Source: Microbacterium barkeri
GTDB taxonomy: Bacteria > Actinomycetota > Actinomycetes > Actinomycetales > Microbacteriaceae
Direction: 5' to 3'
Length of the DNA: 64,000 nt
NCBI RefSeq assembly: GCF_027921765.1
Contig: NZ_BSEJ01000008.1
Span: 1-64,000 of the forward strand
Position numbers and translations under genes: made by a program. The notes beneath the pieces were generated by a model. That model did not search any database. It worked only from the letters and a program-made list of their open reading frames with translations, and had not been told where the DNA came from. Shown piece by piece: positions 10,893-18,603 of the stretch (positions within the stretch are counted from its first letter, which is position 1; each line of letters opens with the position of its first letter).

Positions 10893-11849
10893 ATGGCGAC
10901 TGCATACGAGTACACCCGCGAGGGATGGCCGATCGCGACCTGCCTGCACGGGTTCCCCACGGTGGGGCGCGACGGCACGGCCCTGCACGACGCGGCCCCC
11001 GAGGTGTGGGACGACATGTTCGAGCAGATCGAGGAGGTCGGCTTCGACCTCGCCGAGCTCGCCGACAGTCACGTGCGCCCCGCCGATCTCGAGGCGAGCC
11101 GCCGCGACGAGCTCCTCGCGATCGCCCGATCGCACGGCGTGCGCATCCCCAGCGTGCACCTGCAGCGCCGGAGCGTGATCTGGCCGGGGCGCGAGGACGA
11201 GAACCTCGCGTACGCCCACCGCACGATCGACGCCGCGGCCGAGTGGGGCATGGACGTCTTCTCGACCGGCCTCCACCAGCCCTTCAGCGAGGCCCAGCGG
11301 GATGCGCTGTGGTTCTGGACCGCGCAGGGCCCGAAGGACCCGGATGACCCGGAGGTCTGGAAGGCGGCCGTGTCGCGTCTGCGGGAGCTGGGCCGGCACG
11401 CGGCCGAGGTCGGCCTGCAGATGTCGCTCGAGATGTACGAGGACACCTACGTCGGCACAGCCGACAGCGCCGTCCGGCTCATCGAGGACATCGGCCTCGA
11501 CAACGTCGGCATCAATCCCGACATCGCGAACCTCATCCGCCTGCATCGCCCCATCGAGGACTGGCGCGAGATGTTCGCCAAGACGCTTCCGTACACGAAC
11601 TACTGGCACGTCAAGAACTACACGCGCGACGAGGCGGGCGACGGATCGTGGGCCACGTCGGTCCCGACGAGCATGGAGCTCGGCCTCATCAACTACCGCC
11701 AGGTCGTGCGCGAGGCCATCAACGAGATCGGCTTCCGCGGCATCTTCCTCATGGAGCAGTACGGCGGCGACTCGCTCGGCGTCTGCGCCACGAACGCGCG
11801 ATACCTCCGCACCCTCATCCCCCGCAACATCAAGGAGCGTCAGCAGTGA
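10893..11849 (+). CDS. Sugar phosphate isomerase/epimerase-type TIM barrel (xylose-isomerase-like); possible decarboxylase or isomerase of a keto acid sugar
   Basis: A 318-residue AP_endonuclease_2/xylose-isomerase-like barrel. Probable metal ligands are spread as expected: SLEMYEDTY (Glu), GINPDIANL (Asp), YWHVKNYTRDE (His, Lys) and LMEQYGGDS (Glu). The family includes isomerases, epimerases and the 3-oxo-isoapionate decarboxylase OiaC, which makes L-erythrulose. First gene of the second unit of the locus, its stop overlaps the GTG of the dehydrogenase by 4 bases. Because the neighbouring operon handles erythrulose, a keto-acid decarboxylase or isomerase feeding erythrulose is plausible, but this is inference. 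ATG 10893 is used; ATG 10863 is in frame but overlaps the expected leader. Confidence 0.7.
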   Translation: MATAYEYTREGWPIATCLHGFPTVGRDGTALHDAAPEVWDDMFEQIEEVGFDLAELADSHVRPADLEASRRDELLAIARSHGVRIPSVHLQRRSVIWPGREDENLAYAHRTIDAAAEWGMDVFSTGLHQPFSEAQRDALWFWTAQGPKDPDDPEVWKAAVSRLRELGRHAAEVGLQMSLEMYEDTYVGTADSAVRLIEDIGLDNVGINPDIANLIRLHRPIEDWREMFAKTLPYTNYWHVKNYTRDEAGDGSWATSVPTSMELGLINYRQVVREAINEIGFRGIFLMEQYGGDSLGVCATNARYLRTLIPRNIKERQQ

Positions 11850-12823
11850 CCACCATCGCCATCGTCGGATCGGGCTACATGGGCGGCGGCATCGCCCAGG
11901 TGCTCGCGCTCGCCGGCTACGACGTCCGCATCGCCGACGTCTCGGCGGAGATCGCCGCCGCCAACCTCGAGCGCCTCCTCACCGAGGCCGGGCAGTTCGT
12001 CGCAGACGGACTGTTCCCGGCGGACGCCGTCGAGCGGATCCAGGCGCGCCTCACGGCCGCCGCATCCATCGAGGAGGCCGTGGCGGGCGCCGACCTCATC
12101 GAGGAGGCCGTGCCCGAGAAGATCGAGATCAAGCACGCCACCCTGTCCCGCATCTCCGCCGCGGCCCGGCCCGACGCCGTCATCGGATCCAACACGTCGA
12201 CGATCCTGATCGCGTCGCTCGCGACCGCCGTGGAGCATCCCGAGCGCTTCCTCGGGGTGCACTTCTCGAACCCCGCTCCGTTCATCCCGGGTGTCGAGAT
12301 CATCCCCCACGAGGGCACCGACGAGGCCATCCTGCCGTTCGTCGAGGAGGTCGTGCGGGCCACGGGCAAGCAGACCGCGCGCGTGAAGGACTCGACGGGC
12401 TTCGTGCTCAACCGCCTCCAGTACGCGCTGTTCGCCGAGGCGTCGCAGCTCGTCGAGGAGGGCGTCGCGTCGGCCTCCGACGTCGACACGATCGTGCGCA
12501 CGACGTTCGGCTTCCGCCTTCCGTTCTTCGGCCCGTTCGCGATCGCCGACATGGCCGGGCTCGACGTCTACGCCTTCTGCTACGAGTCGCTGCAGACCCG
12601 GTGGCCCGAGCGCTTCGCCACCCCGGCCGCCCTGCAGGAGCTCGTCGACGCCGGCAAGCTCGGCACGAAGTCGGGCGGGGGATTCCTCGACGTCCCCGCC
12701 GAGCGCACGCCCGAGCTGGTGGCCTACCGCAACAGGGCGTACGTCGCGATGCAGAAGCTGCTCGACGAGCTGGGCCCCGCCCCGATCGAACCCGCGGCGC
12801 CGGCCTCGGAGGTCGTCCGATGA
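11846..12823 (+). CDS. 3-hydroxyacyl-CoA dehydrogenase-like (L-gulonate 3-dehydrogenase-type) NAD-dependent oxidoreductase
   Basis: A 325-residue protein with an N-terminal Rossmann fold opening IAIVGSGYMGGGIAQVLA, an NADH-binding motif. It continues with the 3-hydroxyacyl-CoA dehydrogenase C-domain: GVHFSNPAPFIPGVEII carries the catalytic His-Asn region and VLNRLQYALFAEA the dimer helices. GKLGTKSGGGFLDV is the family end motif. No beta-oxidation partner genes are nearby. The family also contains L-gulonate 3-dehydrogenase, which oxidises C3 of a sugar acid. In this operon, with an acid-sugar kinase, oxidation of a sugar-acid C3 hydroxyl to a 3-keto acid is more plausible than fatty-acid metabolism (inference). 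GTG start overlaps the preceding stop; ATG overlaps the next gene. Confidence 0.8.
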   Translation: MTTIAIVGSGYMGGGIAQVLALAGYDVRIADVSAEIAAANLERLLTEAGQFVADGLFPADAVERIQARLTAAASIEEAVAGADLIEEAVPEKIEIKHATLSRISAAARPDAVIGSNTSTILIASLATAVEHPERFLGVHFSNPAPFIPGVEIIPHEGTDEAILPFVEEVVRATGKQTARVKDSTGFVLNRLQYALFAEASQLVEEGVASASDVDTIVRTTFGFRLPFFGPFAIADMAGLDVYAFCYESLQTRWPERFATPAALQELVDAGKLGTKSGGGFLDVPAERTPELVAYRNRAYVAMQKLLDELGPAPIEPAAPASEVVR

Positions 12824-13587
12824 GCGCGTTCCCGGCCGAGCGCACCGTGATCCTGACCGGCGCGGCGTCGCCGCGCGGCATCGGCCGCGCCACGGCGCAC
12901 TACCTCGCCGAGCGGGGCTGGAGCATCGGCATCATCGACCTCGACGAGGCGGCCGCGCAGGGCGTCGCCGACGAGATCGCCGAGCAGCACGGCGTCACGG
13001 CCGCGGGAGCCGGGGCCGACGTCGCCGACGAGGCGCAAGTGCGCGCCGCCTTCGATGCGCTCGAGCCGCGGCTGCCGACGCTCGTCGCGCTCGTGAACCT
13101 CGCGGGCGTCTCGTCGCCGGATCCGTACCTCGAGGTCACGCCCGAGGAGTGGAACCGCGTCATCGCGATCAACCTCAACGGCGTGCACTACGCCACACGG
13201 CGGGCCGCGGAGACGATGACCGCGAACGGGCTCGGCCGCATCGTGAGCATGTCGTCGATCTCGGCACAACGCGGCGGCGGCACGTTCTCGAAGACCGCGT
13301 ACTCCGCGGCCAAGGCCGGGGTCATCGGCTTCACCCGATCGGTCGCGCGCGAGCTCGGCCGTCTCGGCGTGACCGTGAACGCGATCGCCCCTGGCCCCAT
13401 CGACACCGACATCATGGGCGGCACCCTCACCGAGGAGCGGAAGACGGCCATGGCCGCCGACGGCGTGCTGCCCCGCATCGGCTCCCCTCGCGACATCGCC
13501 GCGGGCGTCGCCTACCTGATCAGCGAAGACGCCGGCTATGTGACGGGCCAGACCCTGAACATCGACGGCGGCACCTACATGCACTGA
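12820..13587 (+). CDS. Short-chain dehydrogenase/reductase (SDR)
   Basis: A 255-residue classical SDR with cofactor motif TGAASPRGIGRAT (residues about 10-22), LVNLAGVS (the NAG-equivalent), Ser of MSSIS and the catalytic pair YSAAK (Tyr161, Lys165). The C-terminal GYVTGQTLNIDGGTYM is the standard end motif. ATG overlaps the dehydrogenase stop, so it is translationally coupled. It probably oxidises or reduces a hydroxyl of the sugar acid or the parent sugar/alditol. Substrate and direction cannot be assigned. Confidence 0.85.
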   Translation: MSAFPAERTVILTGAASPRGIGRATAHYLAERGWSIGIIDLDEAAAQGVADEIAEQHGVTAAGAGADVADEAQVRAAFDALEPRLPTLVALVNLAGVSSPDPYLEVTPEEWNRVIAINLNGVHYATRRAAETMTANGLGRIVSMSSISAQRGGGTFSKTAYSAAKAGVIGFTRSVARELGRLGVTVNAIAPGPIDTDIMGGTLTEERKTAMAADGVLPRIGSPRDIAAGVAYLISEDAGYVTGQTLNIDGGTYMH

Positions 13588-13597
13588 GGAGTCCTCC

Positions 13598-13693
13598 ATG
13601 ACCACCGGCAGCTGGAGCAAGTCCCGCCTGGCGTTCCTCGCCCTCGGCATCGTCCTCGTCGGCATCGGGATCTGGCAGATCCTCGCGGTCTGA
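13598..13693 (+). CDS. 31-residue single-pass membrane peptide
   Basis: A short ORF preceded by GAGGAGTCCTCC ending 1 base before ATG, a strong ribosome-binding region, and placed between the SDR (10 bases) and the MFS gene (69 bases). It reads MTTGSWSKSRLA followed by a 17-residue hydrophobic helix ending in WQILAV. The basic N-terminus before the helix suggests N-in topology. No family is recognised. Small membrane peptides of this type sometimes accompany or stabilise transporters, so it may be an accessory of the downstream MFS protein (inference). Confidence 0.55.
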   Translation: MTTGSWSKSRLAFLALGIVLVGIGIWQILAV

Positions 13694-13762
13694 CCCGCAC
13701 CGACAACCTCGACCCGACACCCCTCAACCCGTCCGTAGCCATGCTCGAAGGAGAGTCCATCT

Positions 13763-15121
13763 ATGGCTGACACCGCCACCCTGAGGACGGAGCCGCTCGC
13801 CAGCGCCGTCCGCAAGGCGACCCGGCACCTCATGCCGATGCTCGTCATCCTGTACTTCGTCGCGTTCCTCGACCGCACCAACGTCGGCTTCGCCGAGGCC
13901 GCGCTGCAGACCGACCGCGGCATCTCCGCGGGAGCGTTCGCGCTCGGCGCCGGCATCTTCTTCATCGGCTACGCGATCTTCGAGATCCCGTCGAACCTCG
14001 CGCTCAAGAGGTTCGGCGCCCGCTGGTGGCTCGCGCGGATCGCGATCACGTGGGGCCTCGTCGCGGCGGCGTTCGCGTTCACGACGAACGACACGATGTT
14101 CATCATCCTGCGGTTCCTGCTCGGCGTCACCGAGGCCGGGCTCTTCCCCGGCGTCATCATGTTCCTGGCCGAGTGGTTCCCGAACAAGGTGCGCGTGCGC
14201 ATGTTCGCGATCTTCTACCTCGCTCAGCCGTTCTCGCAGATGCTCGGCGCTCCGCTCTCCGGCGGCCTGATCAGCTTCGGTGACCAGTACACGCCGTGGG
14301 CGGGCTGGCAGGTGATGTTCTTCAGCGAGGGCATGCTCGCGGTCATCGCCGGTGTGGCGGCGATCTTCCTGCTCATCGACACGCCGCAGAAGGCCAAGTG
14401 GCTGAACGACGACGAGAAGCGCGCCCTGATCGACGTGATGGCGCGTGAGGACGCCGTGCGCCAGGAGGACGGCCCGACCGGCATCTGGCGCGCGATGGCC
14501 AACTGGAAGGTCTGGTACTTCACGGTCATCTACTTCTGCCTGCAGATCGCGGTGTACGGCACCACCTTCTACCTGCCGCAGCAGGTGGCCGGGCTCCTGG
14601 GCCAGGACGTCGGATGGCAGGTCGGCCTCGTCACGGCGATCCCGTGGCTCGTGGGCCTGTTCGCCTGCTACTACTTCGGCAACAAGGCGGACACGGTGAG
14701 GCGCCGTCGCAACTGGGGCGCCACGTTCTACGTCCTCACGGGGGCGTTCATCGTCGGATCCGCGTGGGCGGGGGCGACGGACCAGCCGCTCCTCGGCATC
14801 CTCTTCATCACCGTCGCGGTCGCGAGCTTCCTCTCGGTGGGCCCGATCACGTGGTCCTTCCCGACGGCGTTCCTCACCGGCACCGCGGCCGCGGCCGGCA
14901 TCGGCCTCATCAACTCCCTCGGCAACCTCGGCGGCTTCGTCGCCCCGCTCATGCGCACGGCCTTCAACGAGGCGATGCCGACCGAGAGCGGCGCCTGGGG
15001 CGTGGTCTCGCTCGGGGTGTTCGCGTTCCTCGCTGCCGCCATGATGCTCGGCACGCGCTTCTTCCGCGCGAAGGCCGACGACCTGCTCGACGACGCGCCC
15101 GCGCAGACCCCGGCCCACTGA
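13763..15121 (+). CDS. MFS transporter, anion:cation symporter (ACS) family
   Basis: A 452-residue protein with about 12 hydrophobic segments. LYFVAFLDRTNVGFAEAAL in helix 1 is the signature of the ACS/phthalate-tartrate-type MFS family, and the RFLLGVTEAGLFPGVIMF segment also fits. This family imports organic anions such as tartrate, glucarate, threonate or phthalate. The gene lies 10 bases before the DUF1537 acid-sugar kinase, which supports uptake of a sugar acid. ATG 13763 follows GAAGGAGAG. The tail is short and cytoplasmic. Confidence 0.88.
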   Translation: MADTATLRTEPLASAVRKATRHLMPMLVILYFVAFLDRTNVGFAEAALQTDRGISAGAFALGAGIFFIGYAIFEIPSNLALKRFGARWWLARIAITWGLVAAAFAFTTNDTMFIILRFLLGVTEAGLFPGVIMFLAEWFPNKVRVRMFAIFYLAQPFSQMLGAPLSGGLISFGDQYTPWAGWQVMFFSEGMLAVIAGVAAIFLLIDTPQKAKWLNDDEKRALIDVMAREDAVRQEDGPTGIWRAMANWKVWYFTVIYFCLQIAVYGTTFYLPQQVAGLLGQDVGWQVGLVTAIPWLVGLFACYYFGNKADTVRRRRNWGATFYVLTGAFIVGSAWAGATDQPLLGILFITVAVASFLSVGPITWSFPTAFLTGTAAAAGIGLINSLGNLGGFVAPLMRTAFNEAMPTESGAWGVVSLGVFAFLAAAMMLGTRFFRAKADDLLDDAPAQTPAH

Positions 15122-15131
15122 GGAGGACCCC

Positions 15132-16478
15132 ATGCCCCGCCCTGTCATCGTCCTCGACGACGACCCCACCGGCACGCAGACGATCCGCGGCGTCCCCGTC
15201 CTCACGCGGACGGACCCCGACGATCTGCGGTGGGCGTTCGATCAGGGCGGGGAGGGGTTCTTCATCCTCACCAACACCCGCAGCCTCGGACCCGCCGAGG
15301 CCGCGGAGCGCGTGGCCGGCGTGGCCGCCGCCGTTCGCGGAGTCGCGGCCGAGCTCGGCGTCGATCCCGTGTTCATGGCGCGCGGCGACTCGACCCTGCG
15401 CGGGCACTTCCCGCTCGAGACCGACGTGCTCGCGGCCTCCGAGCCGCGGCCCGTCGACGCCGTGCTGCTCGTCCCCGCCTACATCGACGCCGGGCGCATC
15501 ACGGTCGACGGCGTGCACCTCGTCGTCGGCCCCGACGGCACGCGCACGCCCGTCGGCGAGACCGAGTTCGCGCGCGACGCGACGTTCGGCTTCCGCGAGT
15601 CGGCGCTGCCGCGCTGGGTCGAGGAGCAGACGGGCGGGCGCGTGCGCGCATCCGACGTCGCGCAGATCCGCCTGTCCGACATCCGCGAGGGCGGGCCGGA
15701 TCGCGTGCGCGCCATCCTCGACGAGGCGCGGGACGGGCGGGTCGTGGCCGTCGACGCCGAGCACGACGCCGACCTGCGCGTCGTGGCGGAGGCGGTGCAG
15801 AGCGCGGAGGCGGACGGCCGGAGGCTCGTCTACCGGTCAGGGCCGTCCTTCGTGCGGGCGCGGCTCGGCCAGCGCGCGAGCAGCCCCGTGGCGGACCACG
15901 AGCTCGCGGCGCCGGAGGGCGGCGCACCAGGCGGGCTCGTGGTGGTCGGCTCGCACGTCGCGATGACGACCCGCCAGCTCGAGCGGCTGGTCGCGGACCG
16001 CGAGCTGCCGATCGTCGAGCTCGACGCGGCGCGCCCGTCGGACGCCGCGCACCGTCGCGCCCTCGCCGATGCGATCGTCGCGGCGCTCGAGCGCGGCACG
16101 GTCGTCTTCCGGACGAGCCGCGCCCTGCGGCGCGACGCCGACGCCGAGGGCAGCCTCGCGATCGCCCGCGAGGTGAGCGCCGCGGTCGTCGACGTCGTGC
16201 GCGAGGTGCTCGCGCGCCGGCAGCCCGCCTTCCTCGTCGCGAAGGGAGGCATCACGTCGTCCGATGTCGCGACCGAGGCGCTCGGGATGAGCCGCGCCGA
16301 GGTCGTGGGCACGGTGCTGCCCGGCATCGTCTCCGTGTGGCGCCCCGTCGACGGCCGTGCGCCGGGGCTGCCCTACGTGGTGTTCGCCGGCAACGTCGGC
16401 GGCGACGACGGCCTCGTGCGCGTCGTCGACCGCCTCGAGCAGGCGACCGCGCGGACCGGCCGCCGCTCCGCGGACTGA
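15132..16478 (+). CDS. Four-carbon acid sugar kinase family protein (DUF1537/OtnK-like)
   Basis: A 448-residue kinase with the N-terminal sugar-acid-binding domain (opening VIVLDDDPTGTQT, then FILTNTRSL and ARGDSTLRGHFP) and the C-terminal nucleotide-binding domain (VVVGSHVAMTTRQLE, FLVAKGGITSSDVATEAL). DUF1537 proteins were shown to be ATP-dependent kinases for D-threonate, D-erythronate, 3-oxo-tetronate, 3-oxo-isoapionate and related acids. The usual partners PdxA2 or OtnC aldolase are absent here. Instead a 3-HCDH-like dehydrogenase, a TIM barrel and a tetrulose module are present. Last gene of the operon. Confidence 0.88.
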   Translation: MPRPVIVLDDDPTGTQTIRGVPVLTRTDPDDLRWAFDQGGEGFFILTNTRSLGPAEAAERVAGVAAAVRGVAAELGVDPVFMARGDSTLRGHFPLETDVLAASEPRPVDAVLLVPAYIDAGRITVDGVHLVVGPDGTRTPVGETEFARDATFGFRESALPRWVEEQTGGRVRASDVAQIRLSDIREGGPDRVRAILDEARDGRVVAVDAEHDADLRVVAEAVQSAEADGRRLVYRSGPSFVRARLGQRASSPVADHELAAPEGGAPGGLVVVGSHVAMTTRQLERLVADRELPIVELDAARPSDAAHRRALADAIVAALERGTVVFRTSRALRRDADAEGSLAIAREVSAAVVDVVREVLARRQPAFLVAKGGITSSDVATEALGMSRAEVVGTVLPGIVSVWRPVDGRAPGLPYVVFAGNVGGDDGLVRVVDRLEQATARTGRRSAD

Positions 16479-16492
16479 GCGGCGCACTCTAC

Positions 16493-16539
16493 CGTGTCGA
16501 CCGAACGCGATCGGGAACTCTCCGGACACCGTCGACACG
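16493..16539. repeat. Inverted repeat after the acid-sugar operon
   Basis: CGTGTCGAC (16493-16501) and GTCGACACG (16531-16539) form 9-bp perfect arms with a 29-nt loop between the kinase stop and the glgE promoter. It could be a weak terminator or a protein-binding site; there is no U-tract. Confidence 0.35.
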
Positions 16540-16577
16540 CGCGGGAACGCGGGTAGTCGCCGGGTGCTCCGGATGGC

Positions 16578-16583
16578 TAGGTT
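16578..16583 (+). promoter_or_regulatory. -10 element of glgE (leaderless)
   Basis: TAGGTT is followed by 7 nt and the ATG at 16591. This decides the glgE start among several in-frame candidates, because an upstream ATG at 16573 would be outside the transcript. Confidence 0.5.
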
Positions 16584-16590
16584 GGGTGCC

Positions 16591-18603
16591 ATGGTCGGAC
16601 GCATTCCCGTGATCGACGTCCATCCGCTCATCGAGGGCGGCGAGCTGCCGGCGAAGGCGACTCGGGGCGAGCCCCTTCCCGTGCGCGCGACGGTCTTCCG
16701 CGAAGGCCATGACCGTCTCGGCGCCGAGGTGGTGCTGATCGATCCGGATGGCGCCCGGCGCCCGCCAGTCCGCATGCGCGAGATCGCGAAGGGCACCGAC
16801 CGCTACGAGGCGTGGGTCACCCCCGACGTCGAGGGCGCGTGGACGTTCGAGGTGCACGGATGGTCCGACCCGCTCGCGACGTGGGAGCACGCGGCGAGCG
16901 TGAAGATCGCCGCCGGCGTCGACGTCGACCTCATGTTCCTCGAGGGGCGGCTGCTGCTCGAGCGCATCGACGCGGCGGCGCTGTCGGCCGCCGAGCGCGA
17001 GGTGCTGCAGGGCGCGCTCGAGGCCGCGACGGATGCGTCGCGGCCGGCGGAGGCGCGGATGGCCCAGCTCGCGAGCGAGGAGGTGCTCGCGCTGTTCCGC
17101 GCCCATCCGCTTCGCGACCTGCTGACGGTCGCGGGGCCCTACCCCCTTTACGCCGACCGCCCGCGCGCCCTCTTCGGCAGCTGGTACGAGTTCTTCCCCC
17201 GCTCCGAGGGCGCGAAGGTCGACAGGAAGACCGGGAAGGTCGTCAGCGGCACGTTCAAGACCGCGGCCAAGCGCCTTCCCGCGGTGGCCGCGATGGGCTT
17301 CGACGTGCTGTACCTGCCGCCCATCCATCCGATCGGCGAGATCAACCGCAAGGGGCCGAACAACACGCTCACGCCCGGGCCGGACGACGTCGGATCGCCG
17401 TGGGCGATCGGCTCGAAGGACGGCGGGCACGACGCCATCCACCCCGATCTCGGGACCTTCGCCGACTTCGACGCGTTCGTGAAGAAGGCGAACAAGCTCG
17501 GCCTCGAGGTCGCGCTCGACCTCGCGCTCCAGGCCGCCCCCGACCATCCGTGGGTGAAGGAGCATCCGGAGTTCTTCACGACGCGGGCCGACGGGTCGAT
17601 CGCGTACGCGGAGAACCCGCCCAAGAAGTACCAGGACATCTACCCGATCAACTTCGACAACGACTTCGACGGCATCTACGCCGAGGTGCTGCGCGTCGTC
17701 CGGCTGTGGATGAGTCACGGCGTGCGGATCTTCCGCGTGGACAACCCGCACACGAAGACCGTGCAGTTCTGGGAGAAGCTCCTCGGCGAGATCCGCCGCA
17801 CCGACCCCGACGTGCTCTTCCTCTCGGAGGCGTTCACGCGCCCCGCGATGATGCACACGCTCGGCGCGGTCGGCTTCCATCAGTCGTACACGTACTTCAC
17901 GTGGCGCACCGCGAAGGGCGAGATCGAGGACTACCTGCGCGAGGTCGCGACCGAGAGCGACCACCTCATGCGGCCGAACTTCTTCGTGAACACCCCCGAC
18001 ATCCTCCACGGGTTCCTCCAGTACGGCGGCCCCGCGGCGTTCCGCCTGCGGGCGGCGCTCGCCGCGACGGGCTCGCCCTCGTGGGGCGTGTACGCGGGCT
18101 ACGAGCTCTTCGAGCACGTCGCGGTCAAGCCCGGCAGCGAGGAGTACCTCGACAGCGAGAAGTACCAGATCCGCATCCGCGACTGGGAGGGCGCGGAGCG
18201 CGAGGGGCGCACGCTCGCGCCGTACCTCACGCGGCTCAACGAGATCCGTCGGGCGCACCCCGCCCTCCAGCAGCTGCGCAGCCTCGTCATCCACTGGACG
18301 GACGATGACCACGTGCTCTGCTTCTCGAAGTCCGATCGCCAGGGCGACACGGTCATCGTCGTCATCAACCTCGATCCGCACGGGACGCGCGAGACGATGG
18401 TCCACCTCGACCTCGCGGCGGCCGGCCTGCCCGAGGTGTTCGCCGTCCGCGACGAGATCACCGGCAGCGAGTGGACGTGGGGGCGCGACGCGTACGTGCG
18501 GCTCGATCCCGGCCACGAGGTGGCCCACATCCTCGCCGTGCGCGACCCGCACGCCGAGCCGGCGCCGAGCCCCGCCGCCGACATCCCGAGGGGAGCGTCA
18601 TGA
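16591..18603 (+). CDS. glgE: Alpha-1,4-glucan:maltose-1-phosphate maltosyltransferase
   Basis: A 670-residue GH13_3 enzyme (family about 660-700) that transfers maltosyl units from maltose-1-phosphate to alpha-glucan, a route to glycogen common in actinobacteria. Catalytic residues known from Streptomyces GlgE are visible: RVDNPHTK (nucleophile Asp near 383), LSEAFTRP (acid/base Glu near 413) and NTPDILHGF (Asp near 470). IPVIDVHPLIEGG is the typical N-terminus. The stop overlaps the glgB ATG, so the maltosyl-elongation and branching enzymes are coupled. The maltose-1-phosphate makers TreS and Pep2/Mak are not in the window. Confidence 0.95.
   Translation: MVGRIPVIDVHPLIEGGELPAKATRGEPLPVRATVFREGHDRLGAEVVLIDPDGARRPPVRMREIAKGTDRYEAWVTPDVEGAWTFEVHGWSDPLATWEHAASVKIAAGVDVDLMFLEGRLLLERIDAAALSAAEREVLQGALEAATDASRPAEARMAQLASEEVLALFRAHPLRDLLTVAGPYPLYADRPRALFGSWYEFFPRSEGAKVDRKTGKVVSGTFKTAAKRLPAVAAMGFDVLYLPPIHPIGEINRKGPNNTLTPGPDDVGSPWAIGSKDGGHDAIHPDLGTFADFDAFVKKANKLGLEVALDLALQAAPDHPWVKEHPEFFTTRADGSIAYAENPPKKYQDIYPINFDNDFDGIYAEVLRVVRLWMSHGVRIFRVDNPHTKTVQFWEKLLGEIRRTDPDVLFLSEAFTRPAMMHTLGAVGFHQSYTYFTWRTAKGEIEDYLREVATESDHLMRPNFFVNTPDILHGFLQYGGPAAFRLRAALAATGSPSWGVYAGYELFEHVAVKPGSEEYLDSEKYQIRIRDWEGAEREGRTLAPYLTRLNEIRRAHPALQQLRSLVIHWTDDDHVLCFSKSDRQGDTVIVVINLDPHGTRETMVHLDLAAAGLPEVFAVRDEITGSEWTWGRDAYVRLDPGHEVAHILAVRDPHAEPAPSPAADIPRGAS

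Noticed and set aside
11846..12823. Fatty-acid beta-oxidation role for the HCDH-like gene
   Set aside because: No acyl-CoA dehydrogenase, enoyl-CoA hydratase or thiolase nearby; all neighbours are sugar-acid genes.
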